The notes: generated by a model not told the origin, from the sequence alone. Shown: positions 28,529-38,079, numbered from the stretch's first letter. The stretch is 64,000 nucleotides of DNA from Paenibacillus lentus (GCF_003931855.1 NZ_CP034248.1:1054001-1118000); one strand, 5' to 3'. Translations and numbers: made by a program.

Positions 28529-29419
28529 ATGGATACCGATTTTATTCGCGGGGTAATTCCCCCGATCGTTACGCCTGTGGACGACAATGAGCGTCTGGAT
28601 GAGCAGAGCTTTCGGTGCATTGTGGATCATGTAATTGAAGGCGGAGTCCATGGAATTCTGGCGCTGGGCAGCAATGGGGAGTTTTTTGGACTTGATCCGG
28701 AGGATCTTGGACGTGTGGTGGCTGTTACGGTTGAGCAGAGTGCGGGAAGGGTGCCGGTTTATGCCGGCATTGCCGCTATTTCAACAAGGGAAGGGATTAG
28801 GCAAGCGCGCTTGTACGAGGAGTTGGGCGCGCAGGCTATTTCCATTTTACCGCCGATGTTCGTAACACCGACTGAAAACGAACTATTTCATCATTTTAAG
28901 AAAATTGCGGAAGCTACGTCCCTGCCTATTTTGCTATACAACAACCCGGACAAGGTCGGCAACAACATCTCGCCGGGCTTGCTCGAACGCTTGGTAGAAG
29001 TGCCTAATATCGTTGGAATGAAGGACAGCAGCGGAGATCAGACGCTGACGGCTGAATTTATCCGCCGTACAAGGGATAAAGGGTTCAAGGTACTGGCGGG
29101 CAGAGACATTATGATTTTGAGTACGCTCGTTTACGGCGGTGTCGGCTGCGTAGCATCCACAGCTAATGTTGTTCCCCGGTTGGTTGTAGAAATATACGAC
29201 AAATATATGGATGGGGATATCCAAGGTGCCCTGGAGGCTCAATATAGGCTGGCGCCGCTGCGTATGGCCTGGAATCTTGGAAGTTTCCCCGTGGCTACTA
29301 AAGATGCCGTCAATTTGATTGGCCTTAAGGCGGGGAAACCGATTCTTCCCAACACAAGCTGCTCGGAAGAAAACTTATCGAAAATAAGAACTATTCTGAA
29401 GGATATGCAATATCTCTAG
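28529..29419 (+). CDS. DapA-family lyase: probable keto-deoxyglucarate aldolase
   Basis: 296 residues from ATG 28529 (GAGGAG nine bases upstream). TIM-barrel class I lyase of the DapA/NAL family: GSNGEFFGL phosphate-type loop, catalytic Tyr in LLYNNPD and Schiff-base Lys in GMKDSSGD. Two roles are possible: 5-dehydro-4-deoxyglucarate dehydratase (KdgD) or an aldolase that splits the keto-deoxy sugar acid to pyruvate and tartronate semialdehyde. The presence of GarR and GarK and absence of a ketoglutarate semialdehyde dehydrogenase favour the aldolase role; no GarL is present. Confidence 0.85.
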   Translation: MDTDFIRGVIPPIVTPVDDNERLDEQSFRCIVDHVIEGGVHGILALGSNGEFFGLDPEDLGRVVAVTVEQSAGRVPVYAGIAAISTREGIRQARLYEELGAQAISILPPMFVTPTENELFHHFKKIAEATSLPILLYNNPDKVGNNISPGLLERLVEVPNIVGMKDSSGDQTLTAEFIRRTRDKGFKVLAGRDIMILSTLVYGGVGCVASTANVVPRLVVEIYDKYMDGDIQGALEAQYRLAPLRMAWNLGSFPVATKDAVNLIGLKAGKPILPNTSCSEENLSKIRTILKDMQYL

Positions 29420-29481
29420 AAAAGTATATCAGAATTTTAACATCTTCAAACATCGGTCTGCGCTATGATAAGCAAAGAGGG

Positions 29482-29509
29482 CCGGCTACGCGATCCGTAG
29501 CCGGTTTTT
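29482..29509 (+). terminator. Rho-independent terminator after the glucarate genes
   Basis: CCGGCTACG pairs perfectly with CGTAGCCGG (loop CGATC) and TTTTT follows. It ends the garK-gudD-garR-lyase unit just before the regulator gene. Confidence 0.9.
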
Positions 29510-29537
29510 CTTATATCGCTGTCTGGGGGGATTCTTG

Positions 29538-30686
29538 ATGAAAATTACAACTGAACTGGCATTGCCGATCGCAAGTCAACTGATGTCCGTTATGGATTTT
29601 AACATCAACATTATGGATGATCAGGGAATAATCGTAGCTAGCGGCCAGTCTCAACGCATCGGTCAGCAGCATGAAGGGGCCTTGCAGGTGCTGGTGACCC
29701 GAACTCAACAATTAATCGGAGAAGAGGAGTGCCGCAATTTGCCGGGCTCCAAACCGGGTGTCAATCTGCCCATTGAATTTCAAGATAATGTTGTGGGTGT
29801 AGTAGGGATTACTGGCAATCCTGAAGAGGTCTATAAATTCGGCACTATTATCAAGATGAATGTGGAGATTTTATTGGAACAAATCCATATGAATAAACAG
29901 CTGCATTTTCGAAAAATGGCGCTGGAGGGTTTCATTAATGAATTGATCGTTCCTCACAATCTACGTGAGAAAAAGCTAAAGATGACCGCTCGTTCGCTAC
30001 AGATTGATCTTAATATGGAACGGAGTATCATGGTCGTGGAAATTGAGGAGATGAAGTGGTCCGAGGAGATGGAGAGCAGCGATTTGTTGCAAAAGATCAA
30101 TGAGCGGAAGGAACAGTTTTTGAATGGTTTGAAGGTATTAGTCAGCTTCCACTCGTTTTATGCTTATATTGAGGACGGCGCATTTTTTATCGCTGTACCG
30201 GCAGAGGATCAGTTTCAGAAGCCGATCTATGCAAAAATAGAGCAATATATTCAAAGGTTTGACTATCGTTATTATATTGGTGTCGGGAAATTCCGCTCGG
30301 GTCTTGAAGGATATAGAGCTTCATATAATGAAGCTCGCAGCTGTATACGCCTAAGCAAGAGATTTCAGCAGGCGTCTCAGGCAACCTGCATTGATGATTG
30401 GGGAATTATCCCTTACTTAGATTTGATCCCGCAGTCTGTACAGAAAGAATTTATGCAGCAGCACAAATGGTCTGGTCAGCTGAACGAAGACCACAAGCAG
30501 ACTTTAAGAACATTCCTGGATTGTAATCTGGATGTCAGGGAAACGGCTGCGTTGTTGCATGTGCACCGAAATACGCTGTTTTACCGGCTGGACAGGATTT
30601 CTCAGCTTTTGCAATTGGATTATCGCAAGTTCAATGATCTGTTCAAAATTAAGCTGCTGCTTACCTTTGAACAATTGCAAAATTAG
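29538..30686 (+). CDS. CdaR-family sugar diacid regulator
   Basis: 382 residues from ATG 29538. N-terminal diacid-recognition domain (about 1-115; ALPIASQLMSV and ASGQSQRIGQ are typical of CdaR/SdaR) senses glucarate, galactarate or glycerate; a middle GGDEF-like variant domain; C-terminal PucR-type helix-turn-helix (DVRETAALLHVHRNTLFYRLDR). Likely activates the preceding glucarate genes. It has its own space behind a terminator, with GGGGGG as ribosome site. Confidence 0.9.
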   Translation: MKITTELALPIASQLMSVMDFNINIMDDQGIIVASGQSQRIGQQHEGALQVLVTRTQQLIGEEECRNLPGSKPGVNLPIEFQDNVVGVVGITGNPEEVYKFGTIIKMNVEILLEQIHMNKQLHFRKMALEGFINELIVPHNLREKKLKMTARSLQIDLNMERSIMVVEIEEMKWSEEMESSDLLQKINERKEQFLNGLKVLVSFHSFYAYIEDGAFFIAVPAEDQFQKPIYAKIEQYIQRFDYRYYIGVGKFRSGLEGYRASYNEARSCIRLSKRFQQASQATCIDDWGIIPYLDLIPQSVQKEFMQQHKWSGQLNEDHKQTLRTFLDCNLDVRETAALLHVHRNTLFYRLDRISQLLQLDYRKFNDLFKIKLLLTFEQLQN

Positions 30687-30860
30687 GATAGGCATCGAGG
30701 GCTTGTGCTATTGTACAATTTTCTCGCGGAAAATGTCGAAGTTTTTGGATTAGCAAACGATGTGGGGACAAAGGCACAGTGATATATTTTATGTATCGGG
30801 GGACAAGCTAATCGTCCGAGGGCACCGGAAAGCACTTTTATATGACGGGAAAAGCAACTT

Positions 30861-30874
30861 TGAAATCGTTAACA
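30861..30874 (+). promoter_or_regulatory. CcpA-binding cre site
   Basis: TGAAATCGTTAACA matches every position of the cre consensus TGWAANCGNTNWCA. It lies about 110 bases before the sugar-binding lipoprotein gene, so the downstream transporter and mannosidase genes are expected to be subject to carbon catabolite control. The rest of the 298-base gap shows no other clear element. Confidence 0.75.
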
Positions 30875-30984
30875 AAAGGGCGAAGAAAGTCCCGCGCGTC
30901 AATAAACAATCATGAAGGTGCTTTCATACCAACGGGAGTTATGCAGTGTCTCAATAATACTTAAAGTAATGGGAGGGAATATTT

Positions 30985-32412
30985 TTGAAAAAGACATTTT
31001 TATACGTATTAGCAGCAGTTATGGTGTTTACGTTGCTGCTCAGTGGATGTGGTTCCAAGGACAACAGCAGCAACGCTGGTCAAGCCAATGAGTCTAACGC
31101 TCCGGCAGCAGAGAATTCTACGGGGACTGAAGATATTACTAAGAAGGTTCCAGAGGGGCAAATGATGATCACTCCGATGCTGATCGGCTATCAAAATGCC
31201 GAAATTGAGATTACATGGCAGCCGAACCCGAGCCAGTCGTTGGAAGCGACTTCGCCAGCTCGAGTAGATTACCTGACTAAGAAAATGAAAGCTTGGATTG
31301 AAGAGCATCCCAACGTAAAGATTAAGCCAATCAGTACCTCAAGCAACTCTGGCGATAACATGGCTAAGCTGCAGCTCAAGCTTAATGAAGGAAGTGCACC
31401 GGATGTGGCTGCAGTAGACTCCTTCATGATGCCGACTTTCGCTGAGTATGCACAGCCTTTGAATGATGCTTTCGCCGCAAAAGGCATTTCAATGGATGAT
31501 TACTTCCCGTTCATGCACAGTACCATGCAGCCGGATGGGCCAGGTGGAGATATTTTAAGTGATTGGTACACAACAGACGTTCGTGCTTTGTACTACAGAA
31601 AAGATTTAATTGATACACCGCCGAAGACGGTTGACGAGTTGATTAGCACAGCTAAACAGCTGCAAGAGAACAATAAGGGAATGACAGGACTCATCTATGT
31701 CGCAGGTCGTAACGAAGGTGCAGTTAATAATCATCTGGGCATATATTGGAGCCAGGGCTTCCCATTGTTGAACGAAGACAATAGTCTCGCATTTGCAGAT
31801 GGAGATGCGAATAAGGCCATGCTGAACTTCCTCTCATTCTTCGAGAATACAGTGGGAGAGGGTATTTCACCACAAAGAATTGTAGAATTTGACAAGGAAT
31901 CAAGCATGTTTGGAGATTTGACCACAGATAAATTTGGTATGTTTATCGCTTCAAGCTCGGCTGTACCCCAGTTAAGAGAAATAATAGGTGCTGATGCTTT
32001 TGATGCGAAGTGGGGAATTGCCGAGCTGCCGGTCGTCAATGCAGGCGATACAAGCAGCTCATCTGCAGGCGGATGGACAAACGTGGTGTTTGCCAAGGAT
32101 AAATTTAAAGCAGATCTGGCTGCTGATTTTGTACTAAGTCTCTATTCAGACGACTCGGCTGCCGGTGAATGGTGTGAGATCGGCGGGTTCCTTCCGACAA
32201 GAAAGTCGGTCTTTGATACGACACCAGCCTTCGCCGAGGACGAGTACTATAAGAGCTTTGCAGCCTATCTAGATCAAGCGCAAAGCCGGCCACCGGTGCC
32301 TGAGTACACGACACTATCGAGCGAGTTGCAGATTGCCATTGGTAATATTGTTACTGGTTCCAAGACGGCCGAGCAAGCTTTGCAGGAAGTTATCAAAAAA
32401 GCAGGCAAGTAA
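30985..32412 (+). CDS. Sugar ABC transporter substrate-binding lipoprotein
   Basis: 475 residues, TTG start behind GGGAGGGAATAT. Lipoprotein signal with lipobox LLSGC, then a Ser/Asn/Ala-rich linker and a family 1 extracellular binding protein fold (KLNEGSAPDVAAVDSFMMP, YYRKDLIDTPP, GFLPTRKSVFD). Captures a sugar or oligosaccharide outside the cell. Two permease genes follow; the ligand is not readable, but the alpha-mannosidase downstream hints at a mannose-containing glycan. Confidence 0.92.
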   Translation: MKKTFLYVLAAVMVFTLLLSGCGSKDNSSNAGQANESNAPAAENSTGTEDITKKVPEGQMMITPMLIGYQNAEIEITWQPNPSQSLEATSPARVDYLTKKMKAWIEEHPNVKIKPISTSSNSGDNMAKLQLKLNEGSAPDVAAVDSFMMPTFAEYAQPLNDAFAAKGISMDDYFPFMHSTMQPDGPGGDILSDWYTTDVRALYYRKDLIDTPPKTVDELISTAKQLQENNKGMTGLIYVAGRNEGAVNNHLGIYWSQGFPLLNEDNSLAFADGDANKAMLNFLSFFENTVGEGISPQRIVEFDKESSMFGDLTTDKFGMFIASSSAVPQLREIIGADAFDAKWGIAELPVVNAGDTSSSSAGGWTNVVFAKDKFKADLAADFVLSLYSDDSAAGEWCEIGGFLPTRKSVFDTTPAFAEDEYYKSFAAYLDQAQSRPPVPEYTTLSSELQIAIGNIVTGSKTAEQALQEVIKKAGK

Positions 32413-32429
32413 TTTAGGGAGTGAAACGC

Positions 32430-33350
32430 ATGCTTCAAGCCGCAACTGAATCATCTAAAAAGGGGATAATACGCAAGCTGTCTCGGGGGCCCTTCTTCTG
32501 GATTGCTCCATTAATTCTAGTATTATTGGTCACCTTCGTATACCCGGCTTTTGAAGTGATTCGCTATAGTTTTACCGATGCATCGCTGACGGGAAAAGAT
32601 TATTCCTACACACTCAGCTCATATATTCAAATATTTAGTGATAAACAAATTTATACAACGTTGTGGACAACCTTTGTCTTCGTCTTCTTCAGCGTCGTTG
32701 GTCAGACGGTTTTGGGGCTTGCGATTGCGCTTGCCATTGTAAAAGGAGAGGAGCTTAGGCTTCGCGGTACGGTATTTGTACGTGTGGTCACCTTGCTGGC
32801 ATGGGCCATTCCAGGTGTTATCATCGGGGTCATTTGGAAGATATTCCTGAATGAATCCGAGTCCGGAATTCTAACTTCTATGCTTAATGCTGTAGGTATT
32901 AACAACGTGACATTCCTAACGGCTGCTGGATCGGCGCTGGTCTGTACGATCGTCGCCAATATTTGGAGGGGAACGGCCCAAAGTATGATTCTTTCTTACT
33001 CCGGGTTAAAGACGATATCCAAGGATATTCTGGAAGCGGCTGATATTGATGGCGCTTCTGCCTGGCAAAGATTGATTCACGTAACCATTCCTTCCATCCT
33101 ATCGGTGATATCGATTAATGTCATATTAAATATTATCGCGACCTTCAATACCTTCGACATGGTCATGGCGCTGACTTCCGGTGGTCCTGGTAATTCAACA
33201 GAGATTCTTGCCTTATCCGCCTATAATCAAATCTTCGTGCATATGAATTTAGGCTCGGGTTCGGCTTACGCCACGGTTCTTCTCTTAATTAACGGATTGA
33301 TGGCGGCCTTCTACTTCTGGTTCCTTAGACGCAGCAGCGACAACACTTGA
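32430..33350 (+). CDS. Sugar ABC transporter permease (MalF type)
   Basis: 306 residues from ATG 32430, with TTAGGGAG 8-9 bases upstream; GTG 32421 overlaps that site. Six membrane helices and the EAA loop (EAADIDGASAWQRLIHVTIP) that docks with the ATPase. Forms the pore with the next permease. No ATP-binding subunit is encoded here; a shared MsmX-type ATPase elsewhere is expected. Confidence 0.93.
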   Translation: MLQAATESSKKGIIRKLSRGPFFWIAPLILVLLVTFVYPAFEVIRYSFTDASLTGKDYSYTLSSYIQIFSDKQIYTTLWTTFVFVFFSVVGQTVLGLAIALAIVKGEELRLRGTVFVRVVTLLAWAIPGVIIGVIWKIFLNESESGILTSMLNAVGINNVTFLTAAGSALVCTIVANIWRGTAQSMILSYSGLKTISKDILEAADIDGASAWQRLIHVTIPSILSVISINVILNIIATFNTFDMVMALTSGGPGNSTEILALSAYNQIFVHMNLGSGSAYATVLLLINGLMAAFYFWFLRRSSDNT

Positions 33351-33365
33351 TTACTTTATCCGTGA

Positions 33366-33400
33366 CGTGTGAATCCAAATCTTTATTTTGGATTCACACG
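33366..33400 (+). promoter_or_regulatory. Perfect 14-bp hairpin between the permease genes
   Basis: CGTGTGAATCCAAA pairs perfectly with TTTGGATTCACACG around a 7-base loop. No T tract follows, so it is not a usual terminator; likely an mRNA-processing or stabilising hairpin that sets the ratio of upstream to downstream gene products. Confidence 0.6.
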
Positions 33401-33422
33401 CTCTAGGTTAGGAGACTGTATT

Positions 33423-34262
33423 ATGAACAAGAGCGCTAAAATTAAAGCTTCAATCGGCTTATATTTTGTTTATATCCTAATTTCTCTTTTTTTCTTGTTA
33501 CCTTTTCTATGGCTCGTATCGCTATCTTTCAAGACGGTACCGGAACTATTCGCTGTTCCGCCAAAATTTTTACCAAATCAGTTTAATTTCGATAATTACA
33601 AATACGTGCTTTGGAAGACAGATATATTCGGTTACTTGAAGAACTCGCTGGTGATTATTTTTGCTACGGTCATCGGTACTTTGATCCTAACTCTACCTGC
33701 GGCTTATGCCTTCTCTAGATTTGATTATCGGGGTAAGAAAGCGACTATGCTGGCCGTATTATTCTTCCAGATGATTTCACCATTAATTATTGTTATCCCG
33801 CTATACAAGTACTTAAGCAGCTTGGGGATGCTGAACAATTATGGAAGTTTAATTTTCGTTTATATCGCCGTCGCTCTCCCCTTTGCGGTATGGTCCGTCA
33901 AGGGTTATGTTGATACAGTCCCTAGGGAATTGGATGAAGCGGCTGCCATCGACGGCTGTAATAAATTCCAAACGATGTATATGGCCATTTTGCCGTTGGT
34001 TGTTCCAGGAATCGTCTCTGTTGTCATTTTAGTCGTGGTCAAGAGCTGGGCGCAATTTATCGTACCGTTTATTCTGTTGAACGATTCCAGCATGTACCCG
34101 ATTTCGGTAGGGCTAGTTAATTTGCAGTCTACCGCTGACTCTATTACCACACATTACTTGGCGGCAGCGGCAGTTATCGCTATTTTCCCAACCTTGATTA
34201 TTTTCATCATTCTGCAAAGATTTATCGTTTCTGCTATGACGGCAGGCGCGGTGAAGGGATAG
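33423..34262 (+). CDS. Sugar ABC transporter permease (MalG type)
   Basis: 279 residues from ATG 33423 with AGGAG 9-10 bases upstream; an earlier in-frame GTG lies inside the hairpin. Six membrane helices, EAA loop DEAAAIDGCNKFQTMYMAILP. Pairs with the MalF-type permease. The following NifU-like gene starts 34 bases downstream. Confidence 0.93.
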   Translation: MNKSAKIKASIGLYFVYILISLFFLLPFLWLVSLSFKTVPELFAVPPKFLPNQFNFDNYKYVLWKTDIFGYLKNSLVIIFATVIGTLILTLPAAYAFSRFDYRGKKATMLAVLFFQMISPLIIVIPLYKYLSSLGMLNNYGSLIFVYIAVALPFAVWSVKGYVDTVPRELDEAAAIDGCNKFQTMYMAILPLVVPGIVSVVILVVVKSWAQFIVPFILLNDSSMYPISVGLVNLQSTADSITTHYLAAAAVIAIFPTLIIFIILQRFIVSAMTAGAVKG

Positions 34263-34296
34263 GGAATCGCCTTGAACATCAGAAGGAGGGTTGGAA

Positions 34297-34548
34297 ATGG
34301 AACTTGTAAAACAGATTGAAGACATTATTATGAATGAAATTCGTCCTATGACCCGTGTCGACGGTGGGGATGTGGTATTTGAAGGTTTTGAAGACAACAC
34401 GATCATTCTGGGTGCATATGGGGACTGTGCTTCTTGTCCATGCGTCGATCCGGAACTGAACGAATGGATCAGAGAGCGGGTATCTAAACGATTTGGCATG
34501 GAATTTCGGGTGAAAGTTAACAAACACATTCCTTACTACGCAAGATAG
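34297..34548 (+). CDS. Mini NifU-like Fe-S scaffold protein
   Basis: 83 residues from ATG 34297 with AGAAGGAGGG upstream. It is a stand-alone NifU C-terminal domain: IRPMTRVDGGDVVF and the cysteine motif DCASCPC (C-x-x-C plus one extra Cys). Such domains carry or transfer a 4Fe-4S cluster. Its place between a sugar permease and a glycosidase, with a 15-base gap to the latter, is odd and no iron-sulfur enzyme is seen in the operon. Confidence 0.82.
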   Translation: MELVKQIEDIIMNEIRPMTRVDGGDVVFEGFEDNTIILGAYGDCASCPCVDPELNEWIRERVSKRFGMEFRVKVNKHIPYYAR

Positions 34549-34563
34549 AACGGAGGAAATATA

Positions 34564-37500
34564 GTGGCACACATTGCGGTAGAACGCAGAAGTATTAGTA
34601 TGCAGAAATGGTCTAAGCTTGTGTTCGAGCAGGTGGATCAAAGAATTTTCAAAGAGGTATACCCGCTGGATAACTGGCTAGTACGCAATGGCCGATATGA
34701 GCCGGATGCTTACATTTGGGAAGATGATTTCCACCCAATCTTTGAAGGGGACAAATGGGGAGGGCCAGACATCACTTCCATGTTCAAGTGTGACTTTACC
34801 ATTCCGGAGGAGCTGGACGGAAAGAAGGTCTATCTGTACATGTACACGGCAACCGAAGTGATTATTTCAGACAATGGCCGCTATGTGGACGGGCTCGATC
34901 CGAACCGCAGCTGGTGTGCATTTCTGGATAAAGCCAAGGCTGGCGAGCAGCATCAAATGATTTTGGAATGCTATACCCGCTCCAAGCCGGACGATGACCG
35001 GGGGGTAGCAAGAAACTTGAAGGGCTGTATTCAGACCTTTAAGCGGCCGAGCCTGGTCGTTATTGATGAGGAAATGTTAGGGTTGAAATATGACCTGGAT
35101 ATGCTGTATCAAAGTGCTTATGCCGAGAATATGGAAGAGGGCGCCAGAGAATTTTATGCTAGTCATGTGGAGAAGATTCTCAAATTGTTCCCTTTCTTTG
35201 AAAGCGATGATGATGAGGAATTCAGACAGGCTGCTCCGCGCATTCGTGAATATATTCAACGCAATGTGTACGAGAAGAGCGGACGCTTTGGCAAAAACGG
35301 CAAGCTGGCATGCGTAGCCCATTCTCACCTTGACCTGGCCTATCACTGGACGATGGGACAGACGATCCAAAAGAACGCCCGAACTGTGCTCATACAGCTG
35401 CGCTTGATGGATCGTTACCCAGAATTTAAGTATTCTCATACCCAGGCTTGGGCTTATGAGTCGCTGCAAAAGTATTATCCATCGCTCTTTGAAGAGGTTA
35501 AGCGGCGCGTGGCGGAAGGACGCTGGGAAATCGTTGGCGCGATGTACGTAGAGCCTGACTGCAATCTGGTGAATGCGGAAAGCTTAGCACGGCAAATTAT
35601 GTACGGCAAACAGTATTTCTTGAAGGAATTCGGCGTGGATGTCGACATTGCTTGGCTGCCTGACGTATTTGGTAATAGTGCGATTATGCCGCAGATTCTG
35701 CAGCAGGGCGGCGTCAATTATTTTGTATCGAACAAAATGTCCACATGGAATGATACGAATCTGTTCCCACATAACAATTTCCTATGGCGTGGATTAGACG
35801 GAACGACTGTTAAAGCGTGTGTGCCGCCGGTACACTTCAATAGCTGGATGGATCCGAACCAGGTTATCGGAAGCTGGGAAGCCTTCCAGGATAAATCCTA
35901 TTGCGATGAGTCTTTACAAATGTTCGGATACGGCGATGGGGGCAGCGGTATCACTAATGAAATGATGGAGTATTATTACCGCGAACAGAATATGGGCGGT
36001 ATTCCGCAGATGCGTCTGACGACGGGCAAGGAGTATCTGGATACTGTATTTGCGGATACCTCGGAGTTCCCGACTTGGGACGGCGATTTGTATTTGGAGA
36101 TGCACCGCGGCACCTTTACGACGAAGGGTGAGCTGAAGCGGTTCAACCGCAAAGGCGAGTTCCTTGCGCAGCAAACGGAGGCTACCGCAGCTATCGCATC
36201 TTTGTTAGCGGGCCGTATTGTCGTTACCCAGGAAGAAGTGTCGGTTCCATGGAAGAAGCTGCTGTTCAACCAGTTCCACGATATTCTGCCGGGCAGCCAT
36301 ACCGCTCCGGTAGGGACAGATGCGATCCAAATGTATCAGGAAATGAATGAAGAATTCTATGAGCTGAATTCCAGAGCGCTGGAGGTTCTGACTCAGCCTG
36401 AGAACGGAAGCTTTGTAGCGGTTAATGCCTTTTCCGATAAGCAGACGATTTCCTATTTTGAACAGCCTGTAACGGTGCCGTCGATGATAGACAAATCTGG
36501 CCGGATTTACCCGGTGCAAAAGCAGGTATCGGCTGAAGGCGGAGAAAGATACTGCACTGAGATTGAGCTTGATGGCTTCAGCTTGGGTGAGTTCAAAGCT
36601 TCGGAGACGGTTGTCGAGAAGGCGGAAGATCTTCGGGTGTCCACAACTTGCCTAGAGAACGCACTTGTGTCTGTTCATTTGGATGCGGAAGGTAATATCA
36701 TTCAGATGGTGGACAAAGTTCGTCAGCAGCAGGTTAATGCGCCAGGCGCTCTGCTGAACCAATGGCAATTGTTTGAGGACTGCCCAGGAACGTATAATGC
36801 TTGGGATATTGTAAAATCGTACACGGATCATCAAATTAACTTCGATGGCTGGAACAACATCACTGTAGTAGAAGATGGCCCGATCTCCGTAGCGATTCGC
36901 ATGGAGAAGTCCTTCAGCAAGAGCCGGGCAGTGCAAATTGTCCGTCTGTATGCGGAAAGCCCTCGCGTTGACTTTGAAACCTGGATCGACTGGCGCGAGA
37001 AGGAAAAGCTGTTGAAAGTAGCATTCCCTGTGAATGTAAAAGCAAGAACCTACACAACAGATACTTCGGCGGGCGTGCTGGAGCGAATGAACAATAAGAA
37101 CACGACCTGGGAGCAGGCGCGTTTCGAGGTGCCGTGCCACAAATGGGTTGATCTGTCTGAAGGTACGTTTGGAGTTTCGATTCTGAACGATTGCAAATAT
37201 GGCTGCGATGTAGAGGATAATGTGATTCGCCTCAGTCTATTGAAGGCTCCGATTCGTCCTGATCGGGAAAGCGATCTGGGTACACATTACTTTACTTATT
37301 CGATCTATCCACACGGTTCAAGCGCGATTACCGAAGGCATGGTCGAAAGTGCCTATCAGCTTAATCAGCCTGCGCCTATTTATTCGGATCGAAGGTTGTC
37401 TGTTGCTGAGGGAAGCCTTCTGGAGAATACGGCATCCGCATTGAAGGTACAAGCGTTCAAGCTTGCGGAGGATGGCAGCAATGATGTTATTCTACGCTTG

Positions 37501-37677
37501 ACTGAAGTTTACGGCTCACGCGGCACAGCTCGGATTACTCTGCCGTTTGCAATCGGGTCTGCGATGGAATGTGATTTGATGGAGAATGTGGAGAAGCCAG
37601 TAGCCTTTGAGCAAAATACGATTGAGGTTCCGTATACTCCTAATCAGATCATTAGCGTGAGGTTAACACAGAAGTAA
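34564..37677 (+). CDS. GH38 alpha-mannosidase
   Basis: 1037 residues, GTG start behind CGGAGGAAATATA. Cytoplasmic (no signal). N-terminal beta domain, the catalytic GH38 barrel (zinc ligands H255 and D257 in HSHLDLAYHW; nucleophile D367 in WLPDVFGNS), middle three-helix domain (about 520-610, with LFNQFHDILPGSHT) and C-terminal beta sandwiches. Hydrolyses alpha-mannosides, probably from glycans imported by the adjacent ABC transporter. Last gene of the cre-controlled operon. Confidence 0.95.
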   Translation: MAHIAVERRSISMQKWSKLVFEQVDQRIFKEVYPLDNWLVRNGRYEPDAYIWEDDFHPIFEGDKWGGPDITSMFKCDFTIPEELDGKKVYLYMYTATEVIISDNGRYVDGLDPNRSWCAFLDKAKAGEQHQMILECYTRSKPDDDRGVARNLKGCIQTFKRPSLVVIDEEMLGLKYDLDMLYQSAYAENMEEGAREFYASHVEKILKLFPFFESDDDEEFRQAAPRIREYIQRNVYEKSGRFGKNGKLACVAHSHLDLAYHWTMGQTIQKNARTVLIQLRLMDRYPEFKYSHTQAWAYESLQKYYPSLFEEVKRRVAEGRWEIVGAMYVEPDCNLVNAESLARQIMYGKQYFLKEFGVDVDIAWLPDVFGNSAIMPQILQQGGVNYFVSNKMSTWNDTNLFPHNNFLWRGLDGTTVKACVPPVHFNSWMDPNQVIGSWEAFQDKSYCDESLQMFGYGDGGSGITNEMMEYYYREQNMGGIPQMRLTTGKEYLDTVFADTSEFPTWDGDLYLEMHRGTFTTKGELKRFNRKGEFLAQQTEATAAIASLLAGRIVVTQEEVSVPWKKLLFNQFHDILPGSHTAPVGTDAIQMYQEMNEEFYELNSRALEVLTQPENGSFVAVNAFSDKQTISYFEQPVTVPSMIDKSGRIYPVQKQVSAEGGERYCTEIELDGFSLGEFKASETVVEKAEDLRVSTTCLENALVSVHLDAEGNIIQMVDKVRQQQVNAPGALLNQWQLFEDCPGTYNAWDIVKSYTDHQINFDGWNNITVVEDGPISVAIRMEKSFSKSRAVQIVRLYAESPRVDFETWIDWREKEKLLKVAFPVNVKARTYTTDTSAGVLERMNNKNTTWEQARFEVPCHKWVDLSEGTFGVSILNDCKYGCDVEDNVIRLSLLKAPIRPDRESDLGTHYFTYSIYPHGSSAITEGMVESAYQLNQPAPIYSDRRLSVAEGSLLENTASALKVQAFKLAEDGSNDVILRLTEVYGSRGTARITLPFAIGSAMECDLMENVEKPVAFEQNTIEVPYTPNQIISVRLTQK

Positions 37678-37719
37678 GGCATCTATGTCAGTCTAGTTGA
37701 GAAATAAATTAGCACAGAG

Positions 37720-37757
37720 AAGGCAGTCCGCCCTCGAGAGAGGATGGGCTGCCTTTA
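37720..37757 (+). terminator. Stem-loop terminator after the mannosidase gene
   Basis: AAGGCAGTCC pairs with GGGCTGCCTT around a loop of about 16 bases, then a short T run. The remaining 320 bases up to rlmH show no gene or clear motif. Confidence 0.6.
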
Positions 37758-38079
37758 TTCGTGTTTCGGATGCGATGGTTTGAAGATGCACGTTGAGCCT
37801 GTGTTGACAGCCTTGGGATGGCAAACCTAAACTTGAGGAAGCTTTAATGTAGCGGTGGAGGTAGTTTTTATGAAAATATTGTACAAAGCTATAATTCATC
37901 TGGTAAAGTGATGCCGTGCTGGTAATACGGATTAGAGCTATTTCGCAACTGGAAGCTGGGATGAATTGATTAATGCTATTGAGCAATAGGGTAACTGAAC
38001 AGCTAAAAGAATGTCATGAGGAAAGCTAAAGGTTTGGTATGATCCAAAATATTTATATAAGCTAAAGTGGGGTATAAAA

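Noticed and set aside
37757-38079. Gene remnant before rlmH
   Set aside because: Short frames on both strands look random and have no ribosome site or recognisable motif.
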